32,930 bases of DNA from Candidatus Liptonbacteria bacterium (GCA_016186635.1 JACPLI010000027.1:1-32930); one strand, 5' to 3'. Shown: positions 8,396-16,455, numbered from the stretch's first letter. Numbers and translations are program-made. Notes: generated from the letters alone by a model not told the origin.

Positions 8396-8908
8396 CTACT
8401 TCCCCAACGAGAGGCAGTAGAGAAGCCCAAATCCGCAGTGGGTCGGGAATTGGGCTGCACCAGCCGACGGGGCAACTCCTTTATAGCTGCCATCCAACGC
8501 AGCTTTGTTCGAAATCTCGAGCTCTGATCCGATGACGTAGGATGTTCCCGGATTTCCCCCCATGCCCGCTTCCGCCCTATAAAAGTAATGCTTGCTTCCG
8601 CCCAATGGGTCATCGGGGATACCACCAAGGGCAATACCGATACCCGCATCCTCAAGCTTGGTCTGCAACTGTACCCAGGCATTCGAAGCCTCTGGCGCCG
8701 TAGAAAGCAACGGGTATATCCCATTCTTCGTGTAGTAAAGCTCAAGCGCCGTTTGCACCTGCTTCAAGTCGGCAATGCGACGCGTGTCGCGCGCGCTTGC
8801 GCGCCCGCCGCCGATGCCCACAAGAATCACTGACGCAAGGATGCCGATAATCGCAATCACAATCAAGAGCTCAATGAGCGTAAAACCCCTTCGTGATGTT
8901 ATTTGCAT
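8396..8908 (-). CDS. pilA: Type IV major pilin-like protein (PilA/GspG type)
   Basis: A short basic leader ending RRG8 is followed by FTLIELLIVIAIIGILASV with Glu5, the classic mature type IVa pilin N-terminus, so PilD should cut between residues 8 and 9. The mature part has the YYTKNGIYP segment of GspG-like pilins and two cysteines near the C-terminus (THCGFGLLYC) that could form the terminal disulfide loop. The length of 170 aa is normal. The ATG at 8908 lies 6 nt after an extended -10 (TGA-TATGCT), predicting a leaderless mRNA, and a terminator follows, so it is monocistronic. Its own strong-looking unit suggests it is the most expressed pilin; this is inference. Confidence 0.9.
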   Translation of the reverse strand: MQITSRRGFTLIELLIVIAIIGILASVILVGIGGGRASARDTRRIADLKQVQTALELYYTKNGIYPLLSTAPEASNAWVQLQTKLEDAGIGIALGGIPDDPLGGSKHYFYRAEAGMGGNPGTSYVIGSELEISNKAALDGSYKGVAPSAGAAQFPTHCGFGLLYCLSLGK

Positions 8909-8914
8909 ATGTTT

Positions 8915-8923
8915 AGCATATCA
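8915..8923 (-). promoter_or_regulatory. Extended -10 promoter of the major-pilin-like gene
   Basis: TGn followed by TATGCT on the minus strand, ending 6 nt before the ATG. No well-spaced -35 is seen. Confidence 0.5.
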
Positions 8924-8963
8924 CAACCGACCTTTCTCAAGCTGTGGATAAGTCAAAATGGCT

Positions 8964-9014
8964 ACGAAATACGAATAAGTATCGCACGAAATTACGAATA
9001 AGTACGAACATACG
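8964..9014. repeat. ACGAA-type repeat tract at the 3' end of the GxxExxY gene
   Basis: Several tacgaa/acgaata words in a row, related to the tracts at 9414-9450, 10688-10724 and 10740-10783. It overlaps the last codons of the GxxExxY gene. Confidence 0.7.
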
Positions 9015-9414
9015 AATCAGAATTTACTACCCGCTTCAGCACTACTCCTTTCGGTGAAAAGTTAGCAAGAATTGCGAGTTTCAAACCGCTCGCCCGCAAA
9101 TAATTGAAAACCTGTTCTATATTGTGACGGGAAAACGTACTGCCTTTTTTCAACTCAACCAAAACCTTACCTTCAACCACAAAATCACAACGCTGTCTCC
9201 CAATATATTCCCCATGAAACTTCACGGGCAACAAAACCTCCCGCTGGAACTTCAGCCCCTTATCTTTGAACGCGACTGTAACAGCCCGCTGATAGTACGC
9301 TTCAGAATACCCCGGTCCAAGTGTATTCGCTACCTCGAACAGCGCACCGACGATTGCATAACTTAACTCGGGTTCAATAATATCTGCCCTTCGTACTTTT
9401 ACCTCTGTTCGCAT
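8992..9414 (-). CDS. GxxExxY protein (PD-(D/E)XK nuclease fold)
   Basis: The family motif is present as GYSEAYY (35-41). A nuclease-like core follows: Asp77 in RCDFVV and ELKKG with Glu87 and Lys89, matching the D-x(n)-E-x-K pattern of PD-(D/E)XK enzymes. The biological role of this widespread family is not settled. At 140 aa it is slightly longer than usual. It sits in the middle of the pilus cluster but has no evident link to pili. Both its start codon and its last codons fall inside ACGAA-type repeats lying in opposite orientations (9414-9450 and 8964-9014), so the gene looks like the cargo of a small repeat-bounded cassette. That mobility is inference. Confidence 0.88.
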   Translation of the reverse strand: MRTEVKVRRADIIEPELSYAIVGALFEVANTLGPGYSEAYYQRAVTVAFKDKGLKFQREVLLPVKFHGEYIGRQRCDFVVEGKVLVELKKGSTFSRHNIEQVFNYLRASGLKLAILANFSPKGVVLKRVVNSDSYVRTYS

Positions 9415-9450
9415 TCGTATTTTCGTAAGTTATTCGTACGTTCGTGCGAT
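9414..9450. repeat. Left copy of the perfect 37-bp inverted repeat flanking pilC
   Basis: 37 bp that recur as an exact reverse complement at 10688-10724. The copy contains the GxxExxY start codon edge and ends 8 bp before the pilC stop codon. Confidence 0.92.
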
Positions 9451-9457
9451 ATACCAT

Positions 9458-10678
9458 CTACCCGCCGAGCCCGGAAGAACTCGTGAGCTGGTAGAGTGGG
9501 AGCAATATCGAGGCGAAGAGAAGCCCCACCAGTATCCCGATGCCGCCGATGAGGAGGGGCTGGAGGAGGTCCACGATGTTGTTGATGACCGCATCCGCCT
9601 CGCGCTCGTAGAACCCCGCGACGCGCCCGAAAATCTGGCTGAGTTGCCCGCTTTGCTCCCCCACCGCAATCATCTGCGAGACGAGCGGCGGGAAATAATC
9701 GGGATAGCGGCGGAGCGCGCCGGAAATGGTCTCCCCGCTCCGCACCGCCTCCGAAATCTCGTGGAGCAGTTCCTCATAGAGCGCGTTTGAGACGACGTGA
9801 CTCACGATTTCAAACGCCTGCGCCACAGGAATGCCTCCTTTGAGGAGAAGCGACGTGGTGTAGGAAAAGCGGGAGAGGACGAGTGGGAGATATATCTTGT
9901 TCACAAGGGGCAGGCGCACTTTCGAGTCGTCGAGCGCCGCGCGCCCCTCGGGCGTGCGAAAATAGTCGAGCACAAAAATTCCTCCGAAGACAAGCGCGAG
10001 AAGCACGAGCGGCCACCACGAGCCCAAGAATCCCCCCGCGCCAAGCAGCAACTTGGTCATCCACGGGAGGTCCACCCCCGCCTGGTCGAAGACGGGCTTG
10101 ATTTGGGGGAACACGAACGCCACCATGACGAACGCGACGATGCCGAACATCCCTACGACGAGCGCCGGGTAGGTCATCGCCCCGATTGCCTTTCCCGCGA
10201 GCACATCCTCCTTCTCGGTGTAATCCGCAAGGAACCCGATGACTTCCTCGAGCCGCCCGGTCGTCTCCGACGCCTGCACCATAGAGACGTAAAAGTCCGA
10301 GAACACTCCCTCGCGCCGCCCCATCGCCTGCGAGAAGGAAAGTCCCGAGTCAATATCCTCTCCCATTTCGAAAATCGCTTCCTTGAGCGCGGGGCTCGCC
10401 GTCTGCGCATGGAGACTGCGCAACGCGGAAGAGATGGGGATCCGCGCCTCAAGAAGCGTCGCGAGCTGGCGGAAAAAAATGACTTTGTCTTTTCGCTTCA
10501 CCCGCCCGAAGTACCCCAACAGCCGGTCGAGCATGCCGGCTTTGCCCGCCGGCTCAATGCTTAAAATAAAGAGGTTGTGCCCCGAGAGAATAGATGTCGC
10601 GCCCTCCCGGTTCGGCGCCTCGACGAATCCCGTCTGGTCTTCTCCCTCTTTGGTTTTGGCGCGATATTTGAACTTCAT
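9458..10678 (-). CDS. pilC: Type IV pilus inner-membrane platform protein PilC (GspF family)
   Basis: The platform protein that couples the PilB/PilT motors to pilin polymerisation. The 406-aa product has the expected layout: a short N-terminal domain (KYRAKTKEGEDQTGFVEA), then two GspF repeats of about 120 residues, each a helical cytoplasmic part followed by membrane helices (near 170-190 and 220-240 in the first half, and 375-400 at the end). The second repeat contains ALRRYPDYFPPLVSQMIAVGEQSGQL, the standard family signature in its usual place. The ATG at 10678 lacks a recognisable ribosome-binding site. The gene is separated from pilT by two ACGAA-type repeats instead of the usual tight spacing. 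Confidence 0.96.
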   Translation of the reverse strand: MKFKYRAKTKEGEDQTGFVEAPNREGATSILSGHNLFILSIEPAGKAGMLDRLLGYFGRVKRKDKVIFFRQLATLLEARIPISSALRSLHAQTASPALKEAIFEMGEDIDSGLSFSQAMGRREGVFSDFYVSMVQASETTGRLEEVIGFLADYTEKEDVLAGKAIGAMTYPALVVGMFGIVAFVMVAFVFPQIKPVFDQAGVDLPWMTKLLLGAGGFLGSWWPLVLLALVFGGIFVLDYFRTPEGRAALDDSKVRLPLVNKIYLPLVLSRFSYTTSLLLKGGIPVAQAFEIVSHVVSNALYEELLHEISEAVRSGETISGALRRYPDYFPPLVSQMIAVGEQSGQLSQIFGRVAGFYEREADAVINNIVDLLQPLLIGGIGILVGLLFASILLPLYQLTSSSGLGG

Positions 10679-10687
10679 TGCTTCGCC

Positions 10688-10724
10688 ATCGCACGAACGT
10701 ACGAATAACTTACGAAAATACGAA
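10688..10724. repeat. Right copy of the perfect 37-bp inverted repeat flanking pilC
   Basis: Exact reverse complement of 9414-9450, located 10 bp upstream of the pilC start. Confidence 0.92.
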
Positions 10725-10739
10725 CAGGTTATGCTGTAA

Positions 10740-10783
10740 CATTCGTATGTTCGTAATAATTCGTAAATTAGTGCGATATATTT
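10740..10783. repeat. Related ACGAA-type repeat between pilC and pilT
   Basis: attcgtatgttcgtaa... followed by gtgcgatata, a diverged copy in the same orientation as 9414-9450. It lies in the 130-bp gap that otherwise shows no gene. Confidence 0.7.
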
Positions 10784-10808
10784 CGCGTCTTTGTGTAATA
10801 CATCATTC

Positions 10809-11879
10809 CTATAATCTCTCCAGTAAAATTCTAAGCTCCGCCGGGTTCAGCGAATACAATTCCGCGTTCTCAAGCGAGATTTCTTTATTCTTCACGAGAA
10901 GCGCCAGGGCGCGATTCAGCGTAATCATGCCTTCCTGCAAGCTGGTTTCAATCACAAGGTCAATCTGGTAAATTTTCCGTTCGCGGATGAGGTTCCGAAT
11001 CGCGGGGTTCACCAGCATGATTTCCGCCGCGGGCATCCTGCCCCCCGAGGTGCGCGGCAGGAGGCGCTGGGAAACGATGGCGACTAAGGTCGCCGCAAGC
11101 TGGGAAACCACCTGCCCCTGCTGCTCCGGCGGGAAACTGTCAATAATCCGGTCAATCGTCTGCGAGGCGGAGTTCGTGTGGAGCGTGGAGAACACCAAGT
11201 GCCCCGTTTCCGCCGCCGTCATCGCGGTCGCGATTGAGGATGCGTCCCGCATCTCGCCTATCATGATGACATCCGGGTCCTGCCGGAGCACCGTGCGCAA
11301 GGCATCATTGAAAGTCGCGGTGTCGTTCCCGACTTCGCGCTGGGAAATAATCGCTTTGTCCTGCGTAAAAAGATACTCAATGGGGTCTTCCACCGTCACG
11401 ATGTGGTCCGCCCGCGTATGGTTCACTTCGTCCAAGACCGCGGCAAGCGAGGTGGACTTGCCGTGCCCCGCCGGACCCACCACAAGCACGAACCCCTGCG
11501 AGAGTTTTGCAAAGTCGTGCAATATCGGCGGGAGGCCAAGCTCCTCCACCGTGCGGATGCGAGCGGGAATCACCCGCAAAGCCGCGGCGACGTACCCCCG
11601 CTGGTAGTACACGTTCGCCCGGAACCGCACCTTATCCTCAAGGTTATACGCAAAGTCAAACTGGCGCTCTTTCACGAAGCGCTCCTTCTGCTCCGGCGTG
11701 AGGAGCGCGGACACCAGCCCCTCGGCAACTTCGGGCGTGGTGATTGCCTCTTTCTGGAGGGGAATAAGCGCGCCGTCAATCCGCAGGGTTGGGCGCTTTC
11801 CCACGGCAAGGTGAAGGTCCGACGCACTCTGCCGCGCCGCGGCGACAAGAAGGTCTTTGAGTTGGGTTTGGTAATCCAT
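10809..11879 (-). CDS. pilT: Type IV pilus retraction ATPase PilT
   Basis: Hexameric cytoplasmic ATPase that powers pilus retraction and twitching. Visible motifs: Walker A GPAGHGKST (135-143; Ala replaces the common Thr), Asp box TVEDPIEYL (162-170), Walker B DVIMIGEMRD (203-212) and His box AAETGHLVFSTLHT. The AMRDAS-like region and the length of 356 aa match PilT better than PilB, and there is no zinc tetracysteine. The ATG at 11879 lies just below a palindromic repeat (11881-11969), with no good ribosome-binding site. It lies downstream of pilB in the same orientation. Confidence 0.95.
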   Translation of the reverse strand: MDYQTQLKDLLVAAARQSASDLHLAVGKRPTLRIDGALIPLQKEAITTPEVAEGLVSALLTPEQKERFVKERQFDFAYNLEDKVRFRANVYYQRGYVAAALRVIPARIRTVEELGLPPILHDFAKLSQGFVLVVGPAGHGKSTSLAAVLDEVNHTRADHIVTVEDPIEYLFTQDKAIISQREVGNDTATFNDALRTVLRQDPDVIMIGEMRDASSIATAMTAAETGHLVFSTLHTNSASQTIDRIIDSFPPEQQGQVVSQLAATLVAIVSQRLLPRTSGGRMPAAEIMLVNPAIRNLIRERKIYQIDLVIETSLQEGMITLNRALALLVKNKEISLENAELYSLNPAELRILLERL

Positions 11880-11880
11880 G

Positions 11881-11969
11881 GGAGTATTCGCGAATAACGC
11901 TAATCTGGATTCAAGAATGCGAATCCATTCGCGTTATTTGCCGCAATTCGCATTATTCGCGATTACTCC
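11881..11969. repeat. Nested palindromic element between pilB and pilT
   Basis: Outer arms 11881-11897 and 11953-11969 pair over 17 bp with one mismatch, and inner arms tggattc (11906-11912) with gaatcca (11921-11927). AT-rich words such as gcgaata recur throughout. Confidence 0.75.
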
Positions 11970-11973
11970 TATT

Positions 11974-13704
11974 CTACACTTCTTCCGTCTCCCGTACCAC
12001 CTCCTCAAACATCACCGTCCCCTCAAGCGCCTTCATCACTCCGTCCTGCCGGAGTGTAATCATGCCCTGGTCCTTCGCTTCTTTCACGATGCGCTGGATG
12101 GTGGGTCCCGTCGCCACAATCTCCTTGAGCGCATCACTCATCTCGAGAATCTCGAAAAGCGCAATGCGCCCTGTGATGCCGCGCCCCTTGCACGCGCTGC
12201 ACCCCGGCGCGTGGAATATCTTGTAGGGCTCCGCATAGCGCGATTTCACTTCCTCCGGCAGCCCCTGGAGCGCCGCGGCGATGATTTTGAGAACGCCCGG
12301 CGAGGCAGGTTCCCTCGCCTTGCAGGCAGCGCACAGCTCCCCCACGAGCCGCTGCGCAATCATCACGCTCACCGAGACCGGCAGGAGAAACGGCTCCACT
12401 TTCATATCCATGAGGCGCGAAACCACGCTCGCGGCGTTGTTCGTGTGAATGGTGGAAAGCACGATGTGCCCGGTAAGCGCGGCGCGCACGGCAAGCTCCG
12501 CCGTCTCGGCATCCCGAATCTCTCCCACCATGATGACGTCCGGGTCCTGCCGGAGGATCTGCCGCAACCCGGAGGCGAAGTCATACCCGATTTCCGGGTG
12601 CACCTGCGACTGGTTCACGCCAGACACCAAGTACTCCACCGGGTCTTCCAAGCTCACGATATTCACCTTGTCGCTATTCAAGCGCTGGAGCACCGCGTAG
12701 AGCGTGGTTGTTTTTCCTGAACCGGTGGGACCGCTCACCACCACCATCCCGTAGGGCTTTGCGAGGTTCTTTTCGAGCACCGCGAGGTTTCTGCCGGTGA
12801 GCCCCAGCATATCGAACGATTTGAGCCCCACCGAGGGGTCCAAGACGCGCACCGCTATCTTTTCTCCCGCGGGCGTCGGGAACGTGGCGACCCGAAAATC
12901 TATTTCCCGGTTTTGGACCGTTGTTCGGAACCGGCCGTCCTGCGGCACGCGATTCTCGTCAATCTTTAGGTTCGAGAGCACTTTAATGCGCGAGATAACC
13001 GGCTGCGCAAGCTCAAGGGGGAGCGACGCGGACTCCTGAAGCTCACCGTTGATTCTGAACCTCACGCGCAAGAAACTCTCCTGCGGCTCGATGTGGACGT
13101 CCGAGGCGCGCTGCAGCACCGCTTCCTCAAAGGTGCGCGCGACGATTTTGATGACCGGCGCATCCTCGATATCCCCCGCCTTGACCTCTTCGAGCCGCAC
13201 AGCGTTTTTCCCCTTCGCCGTTCCTGGCCGTGCACGGAACGAAGCAAGCGCCTCGTCAATATCGTTCCGGTAGGGAGAATATTTTTGGAGAATCCGCTGC
13301 CAGTCGCCCCATGAAATCACATAGATGCCCAGACTCGCGCGGTTGGAGCGGGCAACAAATTTCAGCGCTTCCTGCGCCTTTTGGTCGTCGGGGTTGAGCA
13401 TCCCCACCACGAGGAGCCCTTCCTTCCTCCCCAAGGGCGCCACTCCGTAGGTCCGCGCCGTGGCCTCCGGAACCACGCGCAAGAGCGAATCATCGAAGCT
13501 GCCGATGTCCACCTTCTGGTAGGGAATCTTCAGCGCCGCGCTTTTCACCTCCGCCACACGCTGGTCATCGGCAAGACGTTTCGTGTAGAGCACATCTTCC
13601 ACGGAACGGTTCCCGAGAAGCGCTTCGCGCTGAACCTTCGTGGCGGAGACCGCATCAAGCACGCCCGCGCGCTGGAGCTCTTTGAGTAATTGGTCGCCAG
13701 TCAT
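11974..13704 (-). CDS. pilB: Type IV pilus assembly ATPase PilB
   Basis: Hexameric ATPase driving pilus extension. The N-terminal MshEN-like domain (about 1-150) is followed by the GspE core: Walker A GPTGSGKTT (325-333), Asp box SLEDPVEYL (351-359), Walker B DVIMVGEIRD (389-398) and His box LTGHIVLSTIHTNNA. The zinc tetracysteine of assembly ATPases is present (Cys458, Cys461, Cys502, Cys505), which separates it from PilT. The length is 576 aa from the ATG at 13704. The frame stays open upstream to 13782, but those codons are repeat DNA (heptamers at 13711-13738), so I reject a longer start. Confidence 0.96.
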   Translation of the reverse strand: MTGDQLLKELQRAGVLDAVSATKVQREALLGNRSVEDVLYTKRLADDQRVAEVKSAALKIPYQKVDIGSFDDSLLRVVPEATARTYGVAPLGRKEGLLVVGMLNPDDQKAQEALKFVARSNRASLGIYVISWGDWQRILQKYSPYRNDIDEALASFRARPGTAKGKNAVRLEEVKAGDIEDAPVIKIVARTFEEAVLQRASDVHIEPQESFLRVRFRINGELQESASLPLELAQPVISRIKVLSNLKIDENRVPQDGRFRTTVQNREIDFRVATFPTPAGEKIAVRVLDPSVGLKSFDMLGLTGRNLAVLEKNLAKPYGMVVVSGPTGSGKTTTLYAVLQRLNSDKVNIVSLEDPVEYLVSGVNQSQVHPEIGYDFASGLRQILRQDPDVIMVGEIRDAETAELAVRAALTGHIVLSTIHTNNAASVVSRLMDMKVEPFLLPVSVSVMIAQRLVGELCAACKAREPASPGVLKIIAAALQGLPEEVKSRYAEPYKIFHAPGCSACKGRGITGRIALFEILEMSDALKEIVATGPTIQRIVKEAKDQGMITLRQDGVMKALEGTVMFEEVVRETEEV

Positions 13705-13710
13705 GGGATA

Positions 13711-13738
13711 GTGATGAGTGATGAGTGATAAGCGATAA
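13711..13738. repeat. Four-heptamer island upstream of pilB (GTGATGA/GTGATAA)
   Basis: gtgatga, gtgatga, gtgataa, gcgataa in tandem (28 bp), ending 6 bp from the pilB start codon. Confidence 0.88.
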
Positions 13739-13800
13739 GCGGCAGACGTTCCGGCACATACATCTGCCGCACCTTGTCCCATTTCGCTTGTTCCATGTTC

Positions 13801-14094
13801 CTAAAATCCAAGGAGCGGATTTGCCCTCCCCATCTTGGTCGGCTGGGGAAGGGATATGTACGGCTTGAGCTCCAAGAATGCCGCGCTCCGCATGAGGCGC
13901 TCCGGGTCAAGGTCAACTTTCGCAAGCGCCTCGGTGTGCCTGAAATTCTCCGGCGTCGAGAAAGAAGCGAAGTCGGGGTTTTTGAAAAAAAGATAGTAGG
14001 TCGCCGCGACGACCACGCCCACGATGACCGCCCACACGAGGACGGTGACGATACCCACTGAATTCTGCTGTTCCTCTTCGAGGATAATGGCCAT
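13801..14094 (-). CDS. Small single-pass membrane protein of the pilus operon
   Basis: A 97-aa protein with an acidic N-terminus (ILEEEQQN), one membrane helix at about 13-36 and an external tail ending in SLPQPTKMGRANPLLGF. I do not recognise a named family. The C-terminal GRANP motif after a proline-rich stretch is reminiscent of the GR-x-(D/N)-P-F ending of inner-membrane PilP/GspC-type pilus components. Its place between pilO and pilB, where pilP usually lies, supports a PilP-like role (inference). The ATG at 14094 is 8 nt from the pilO-like stop codon, so it is cotranscribed. Confidence 0.72.
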   Translation of the reverse strand: MAIILEEEQQNSVGIVTVLVWAVIVGVVVAATYYLFFKNPDFASFSTPENFRHTEALAKVDLDPERLMRSAAFLELKPYISLPQPTKMGRANPLLGF

Positions 14095-14102
14095 GATTAT
14101 TA

Positions 14103-14696
14103 TTAATTCTTCTGATAATACGTCGCAATTCTCAAGTCGACTTTGTAGAGGTCCTGGTTGGGCTTCGCGGACGGTGCGATGCCGAAGGATATGGCATCAA
14201 ACACGCGGATGTTTGTCTCGAGTTTCTCAAGAAAATTCTTCACATTTTCGTAGCTCCCCGTGAACGCCACTTGGAGTGAGAGTGTGCCGAGCGGCCGCGT
14301 CAAGTCCACCGCGTCCTTCGGAGCTGCCGCGCCGGCACTCCACCCCGAAGAATCCCCCTCTTCGCTTACCGTGAACGCTTGCGCGCCCAAGGTATCGTTT
14401 TGCACCAATCCCGCAAGCTGCGTGAGTGCGCCGGAGACATCCGCAGTCAAGGGGAGCACAAGACTGATAAACTCCCGCCGCTCCGCCTGGTTATTGTAGG
14501 CGCTGATGAGCTGCTGAACCTTTTTGACCGCGTCCTGCTCGTTGCGCACAAATTCTTCCCGCACCAGCACTTCGCTCTTCAAAGCCTGCACGTCCGCGTA
14601 CGCCGGCTGGATAAAATTGAAAAACAAAATCGCCGCACCGCCCATAAGGAGGAGGGAAACAATCATGCTCATGAGCCGCTTGGTGGTCTGTTTCAT
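14103..14696 (-). CDS. pilO: PilO-like inner-membrane pilus alignment protein
   Basis: Layout of PilO: a short cytoplasmic start, one membrane helix (about 10-30), a coiled-coil segment (about 35-70, DVQALKSEVLVREEFVRNEQ) and a C-terminal ferredoxin-like domain containing the YENVKNFLEKLE motif typical of PilO/GspM-like proteins. It is expected to dimerise with PilN and link PilM to the rest of the envelope complex. At 197 aa it has normal length. It lies between the PilN-like gene and the small membrane protein, in the canonical M-N-O order. No strong ribosome-binding site precedes the ATG at 14696. Confidence 0.85.
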   Translation of the reverse strand: MKQTTKRLMSMIVSLLLMGGAAILFFNFIQPAYADVQALKSEVLVREEFVRNEQDAVKKVQQLISAYNNQAERREFISLVLPLTADVSGALTQLAGLVQNDTLGAQAFTVSEEGDSSGWSAGAAAPKDAVDLTRPLGTLSLQVAFTGSYENVKNFLEKLETNIRVFDAISFGIAPSAKPNQDLYKVDLRIATYYQKN

Positions 14697-14718
14697 TGTT
14701 GAGTGGCTCTCACGGGAT

Positions 14719-15270
14719 TCATTTCTTCCTAAACGAACTTGCCGGGAGCGTAAGCGTGCCGCCGAATTCCCACACTCCTTTCTCCCCCGCCGTCACTCCT
14801 CCGAACGTAGCCGACTGGACCTCCTTTGCCCGTTCGAACGCCGCGAGCTGTTCCTCCACGTCCCTCAAACTTTTCCCCGTCCCGGAGAACGAAACCTTCC
14901 CCGACGGCACATCCACGGAAAGCTGCCCGTAGAAAACATTTTGATGCGTGTGTTCCTCAAACCACTTCAAGAAGGGGGTAAGTGCCGCATGCTGGTCCAA
15001 CAGCGTTTTCACGTTGCTCAACTGCGCGTAAAAGGAGGTAAGCTTCACCTGCTGGGCGAGCGGAATTTGCTGGGTAAATGCCTGTATCTGGTCATTCAGC
15101 TTTTTCCTCCGCCCTTCAAAATACGGCTTGTACCCAAGTACAATCCCCCCGTACACGATGGCGCTCATCAGAAACAATGCGCCGGAGAAAAGCAAAAGCT
15201 GCGAAGACCAGCCCGGCGTCCCCGCCGGCTCGCGGCTCAATCGGTCAATGACTTTTTGAGGTAAGGGCAT
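14719..15270 (-). CDS. pilN: PilN-like inner-membrane pilus protein
   Basis: A 183-aa protein with a short cytoplasmic tail (PLPQKVIDRLSREPAG), one membrane helix, a helical coiled-coil stretch and a C-terminal alpha/beta domain with VSFSGTGKSLRDVEEQLAAFE, the pattern of Fimbrial_assembly/PilN C-terminal domains. The PilM-binding motif of classical PilN (IN-L-LP) is reduced to MPLPQK, so the PilN name rests on gene order between pilM and pilO and on topology. I chose the ATG at 15270; a TTG at 15294 would add eight residues encoded by heptamer repeat DNA. A TTGATA-17-GATAAT arrangement in the repeat just upstream could be a promoter, but is weak evidence. Confidence 0.78.
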   Translation of the reverse strand: MPLPQKVIDRLSREPAGTPGWSSQLLLFSGALFLMSAIVYGGIVLGYKPYFEGRRKKLNDQIQAFTQQIPLAQQVKLTSFYAQLSNVKTLLDQHAALTPFLKWFEEHTHQNVFYGQLSVDVPSGKVSFSGTGKSLRDVEEQLAAFERAKEVQSATFGGVTAGEKGVWEFGGTLTLPASSFRKK

Positions 15271-15277
15271 TAGAAAA

Positions 15278-15312
15278 TAATTATCAATTGCCAATTTCCA
15301 ATTATCAATAAA
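15278..15312. repeat. Heptamer island upstream of pilN (CAATTAT type)
   Basis: taattat, caattgc, caatttc, caattat, caataaa run in 7-bp phase. The reverse complement is the ATTGGNA family also seen at 2153 and 5362. Confidence 0.8.
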
Positions 15313-15325
15313 TGCAGCATGCCAA

Positions 15326-15353
15326 TTGAAAATTGATTATTGAAAATTGAAAA
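15326..15353. repeat. Four-heptamer island at the pilM stop codon (TTGAAAA type)
   Basis: ttgaaaa, ttgatta, ttgaaaa, ttgaaaa (28 bp), ending 2 bp before the pilM stop codon at 15355. Confidence 0.85.
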
Positions 15354-15354
15354 T

Positions 15355-16443
15355 TCATATAAACTCTCTCATCGCGAGCCCCAGCGCCACGGCGAGCACC
15401 GGTCCGACTTCCGGCGCAAGCGGCTCGATTTCATGAACGTGCTCGAACCGGGCGAACGGAGCCGCCTTCACCACAGGCATGCCCATTTCTTTCTCCATGT
15501 ACGCCTCAAGCCCCATAAGGTTCGCACCGCCCCCCGTAAGCACCATCCGTTCGGGCTGCGGGGCGCCGGGAAACTGGCTGCCGTAGCTAAATTGCGCCTT
15601 TTTCACCTCATTGATTATAGCATCCAAAAACGGCAGCATGATTGTGGACAATTCATAGCCCTGCCCCGCTCGGGAAATGCCGCGCTCGCGCTTCAGTTCC
15701 TCGGCGCGCAACGGGTTGATGTTCAACCCTTGGGCAAGCGCCTGCGTGAGCGATGCTCCCGCGAAATCGCTCTGGCTCACGAACCGAAGCTCTCCCCGCA
15801 CTGCAAACGCGATACTCGTCGAGCGGCTCCCCACATCTACCAGCAGTGTGAGCGTCGGGTCCCCCGACGTGAGAAGCCGCGCAAGACTCAAGGGTTCTAT
15901 CTCAAGCGCCCGGAGCGTGAGCCCCGCGAGCTTGAAAAGCCGCTGGTACCGCTTGATGTGCTCCCGAGAAACAGAAATAAGGAGAATCTGGTCGTGCCGG
16001 AATCCCTTCTCATCTGTAAACTCTCCCACCTTCAGCCAGTCAATCGCCACTTCTGAGAGCGGCTGCGGGATATACTCCTTCGCCTGGAATGCAATCGTTT
16101 TTTTGAGTTCCTCGGGCGTCATCGCCGGAAAATCAAGCACCGTGGTGAACGCCGCGAACGCGGGGAGGGAAGCGACCGCTTCCCGCGCGCGGGGTTTCAT
16201 TCTCCCCACGAGAATTTTCAGAAGTTCCGCCGCTTCTTCCTCAAAAATTTTCAAGGTGCTTGTCTGCAAGGCATTGTTCGCGCGGAGGAGATACCCGCCG
16301 AGTTCGAGCATCCCATAATTCAGCACTGCCGGGAGTTTCTCTCCCTGCTTCACTTCCACCGCTTTGATGGACGTCGTGCCAATGTCAACCCCAAGGTAGA
16401 GGGGGAACGTCGCTTGGCGGAGATGCTGGAATACGTTCCACAT
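15355..16443 (-). CDS. pilM: PilM, actin-like pilus assembly protein
   Basis: Cytoplasmic actin-fold ATPase that docks on PilN and helps organise the PilB/PilC platform. The phosphate-1 motif VDIGTTSIKAVEV lies near residue 19, the second (LLVDVGSRSTSIA) in the middle and the adenosine loop (MVLTGGGANLMGL) near the C-terminus, all in family order. From the ATG at 16443 the protein is 362 aa, normal for PilM; upstream codons to 16623 overlap comF and are rejected. A TATAAT ends 6 nt upstream of the ATG, predicting a leaderless mRNA that starts the M-N-O-(small)-B-T-C cluster. Confidence 0.95.
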   Translation of the reverse strand: MWNVFQHLRQATFPLYLGVDIGTTSIKAVEVKQGEKLPAVLNYGMLELGGYLLRANNALQTSTLKIFEEEAAELLKILVGRMKPRAREAVASLPAFAAFTTVLDFPAMTPEELKKTIAFQAKEYIPQPLSEVAIDWLKVGEFTDEKGFRHDQILLISVSREHIKRYQRLFKLAGLTLRALEIEPLSLARLLTSGDPTLTLLVDVGSRSTSIAFAVRGELRFVSQSDFAGASLTQALAQGLNINPLRAEELKRERGISRAGQGYELSTIMLPFLDAIINEVKKAQFSYGSQFPGAPQPERMVLTGGGANLMGLEAYMEKEMGMPVVKAAPFARFEHVHEIEPLAPEVGPVLAVALGLAMREFI

Positions 16444-16449
16444 AACCCC

Positions 16450-16455
16450 ATTATA
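16450..16455 (-). promoter_or_regulatory. -10 element of the pilM-led cluster
   Basis: A perfect minus-strand TATAAT, exactly 6 nt before the pilM ATG. No clear -35 is present. Confidence 0.5.

Noticed and set aside
13705-13782. Longer N-terminus of PilB
   Set aside because: The extra 26 residues are encoded by the heptamer island and are unlike PilB; the ATG at 13704 starts the normal N-terminal domain.
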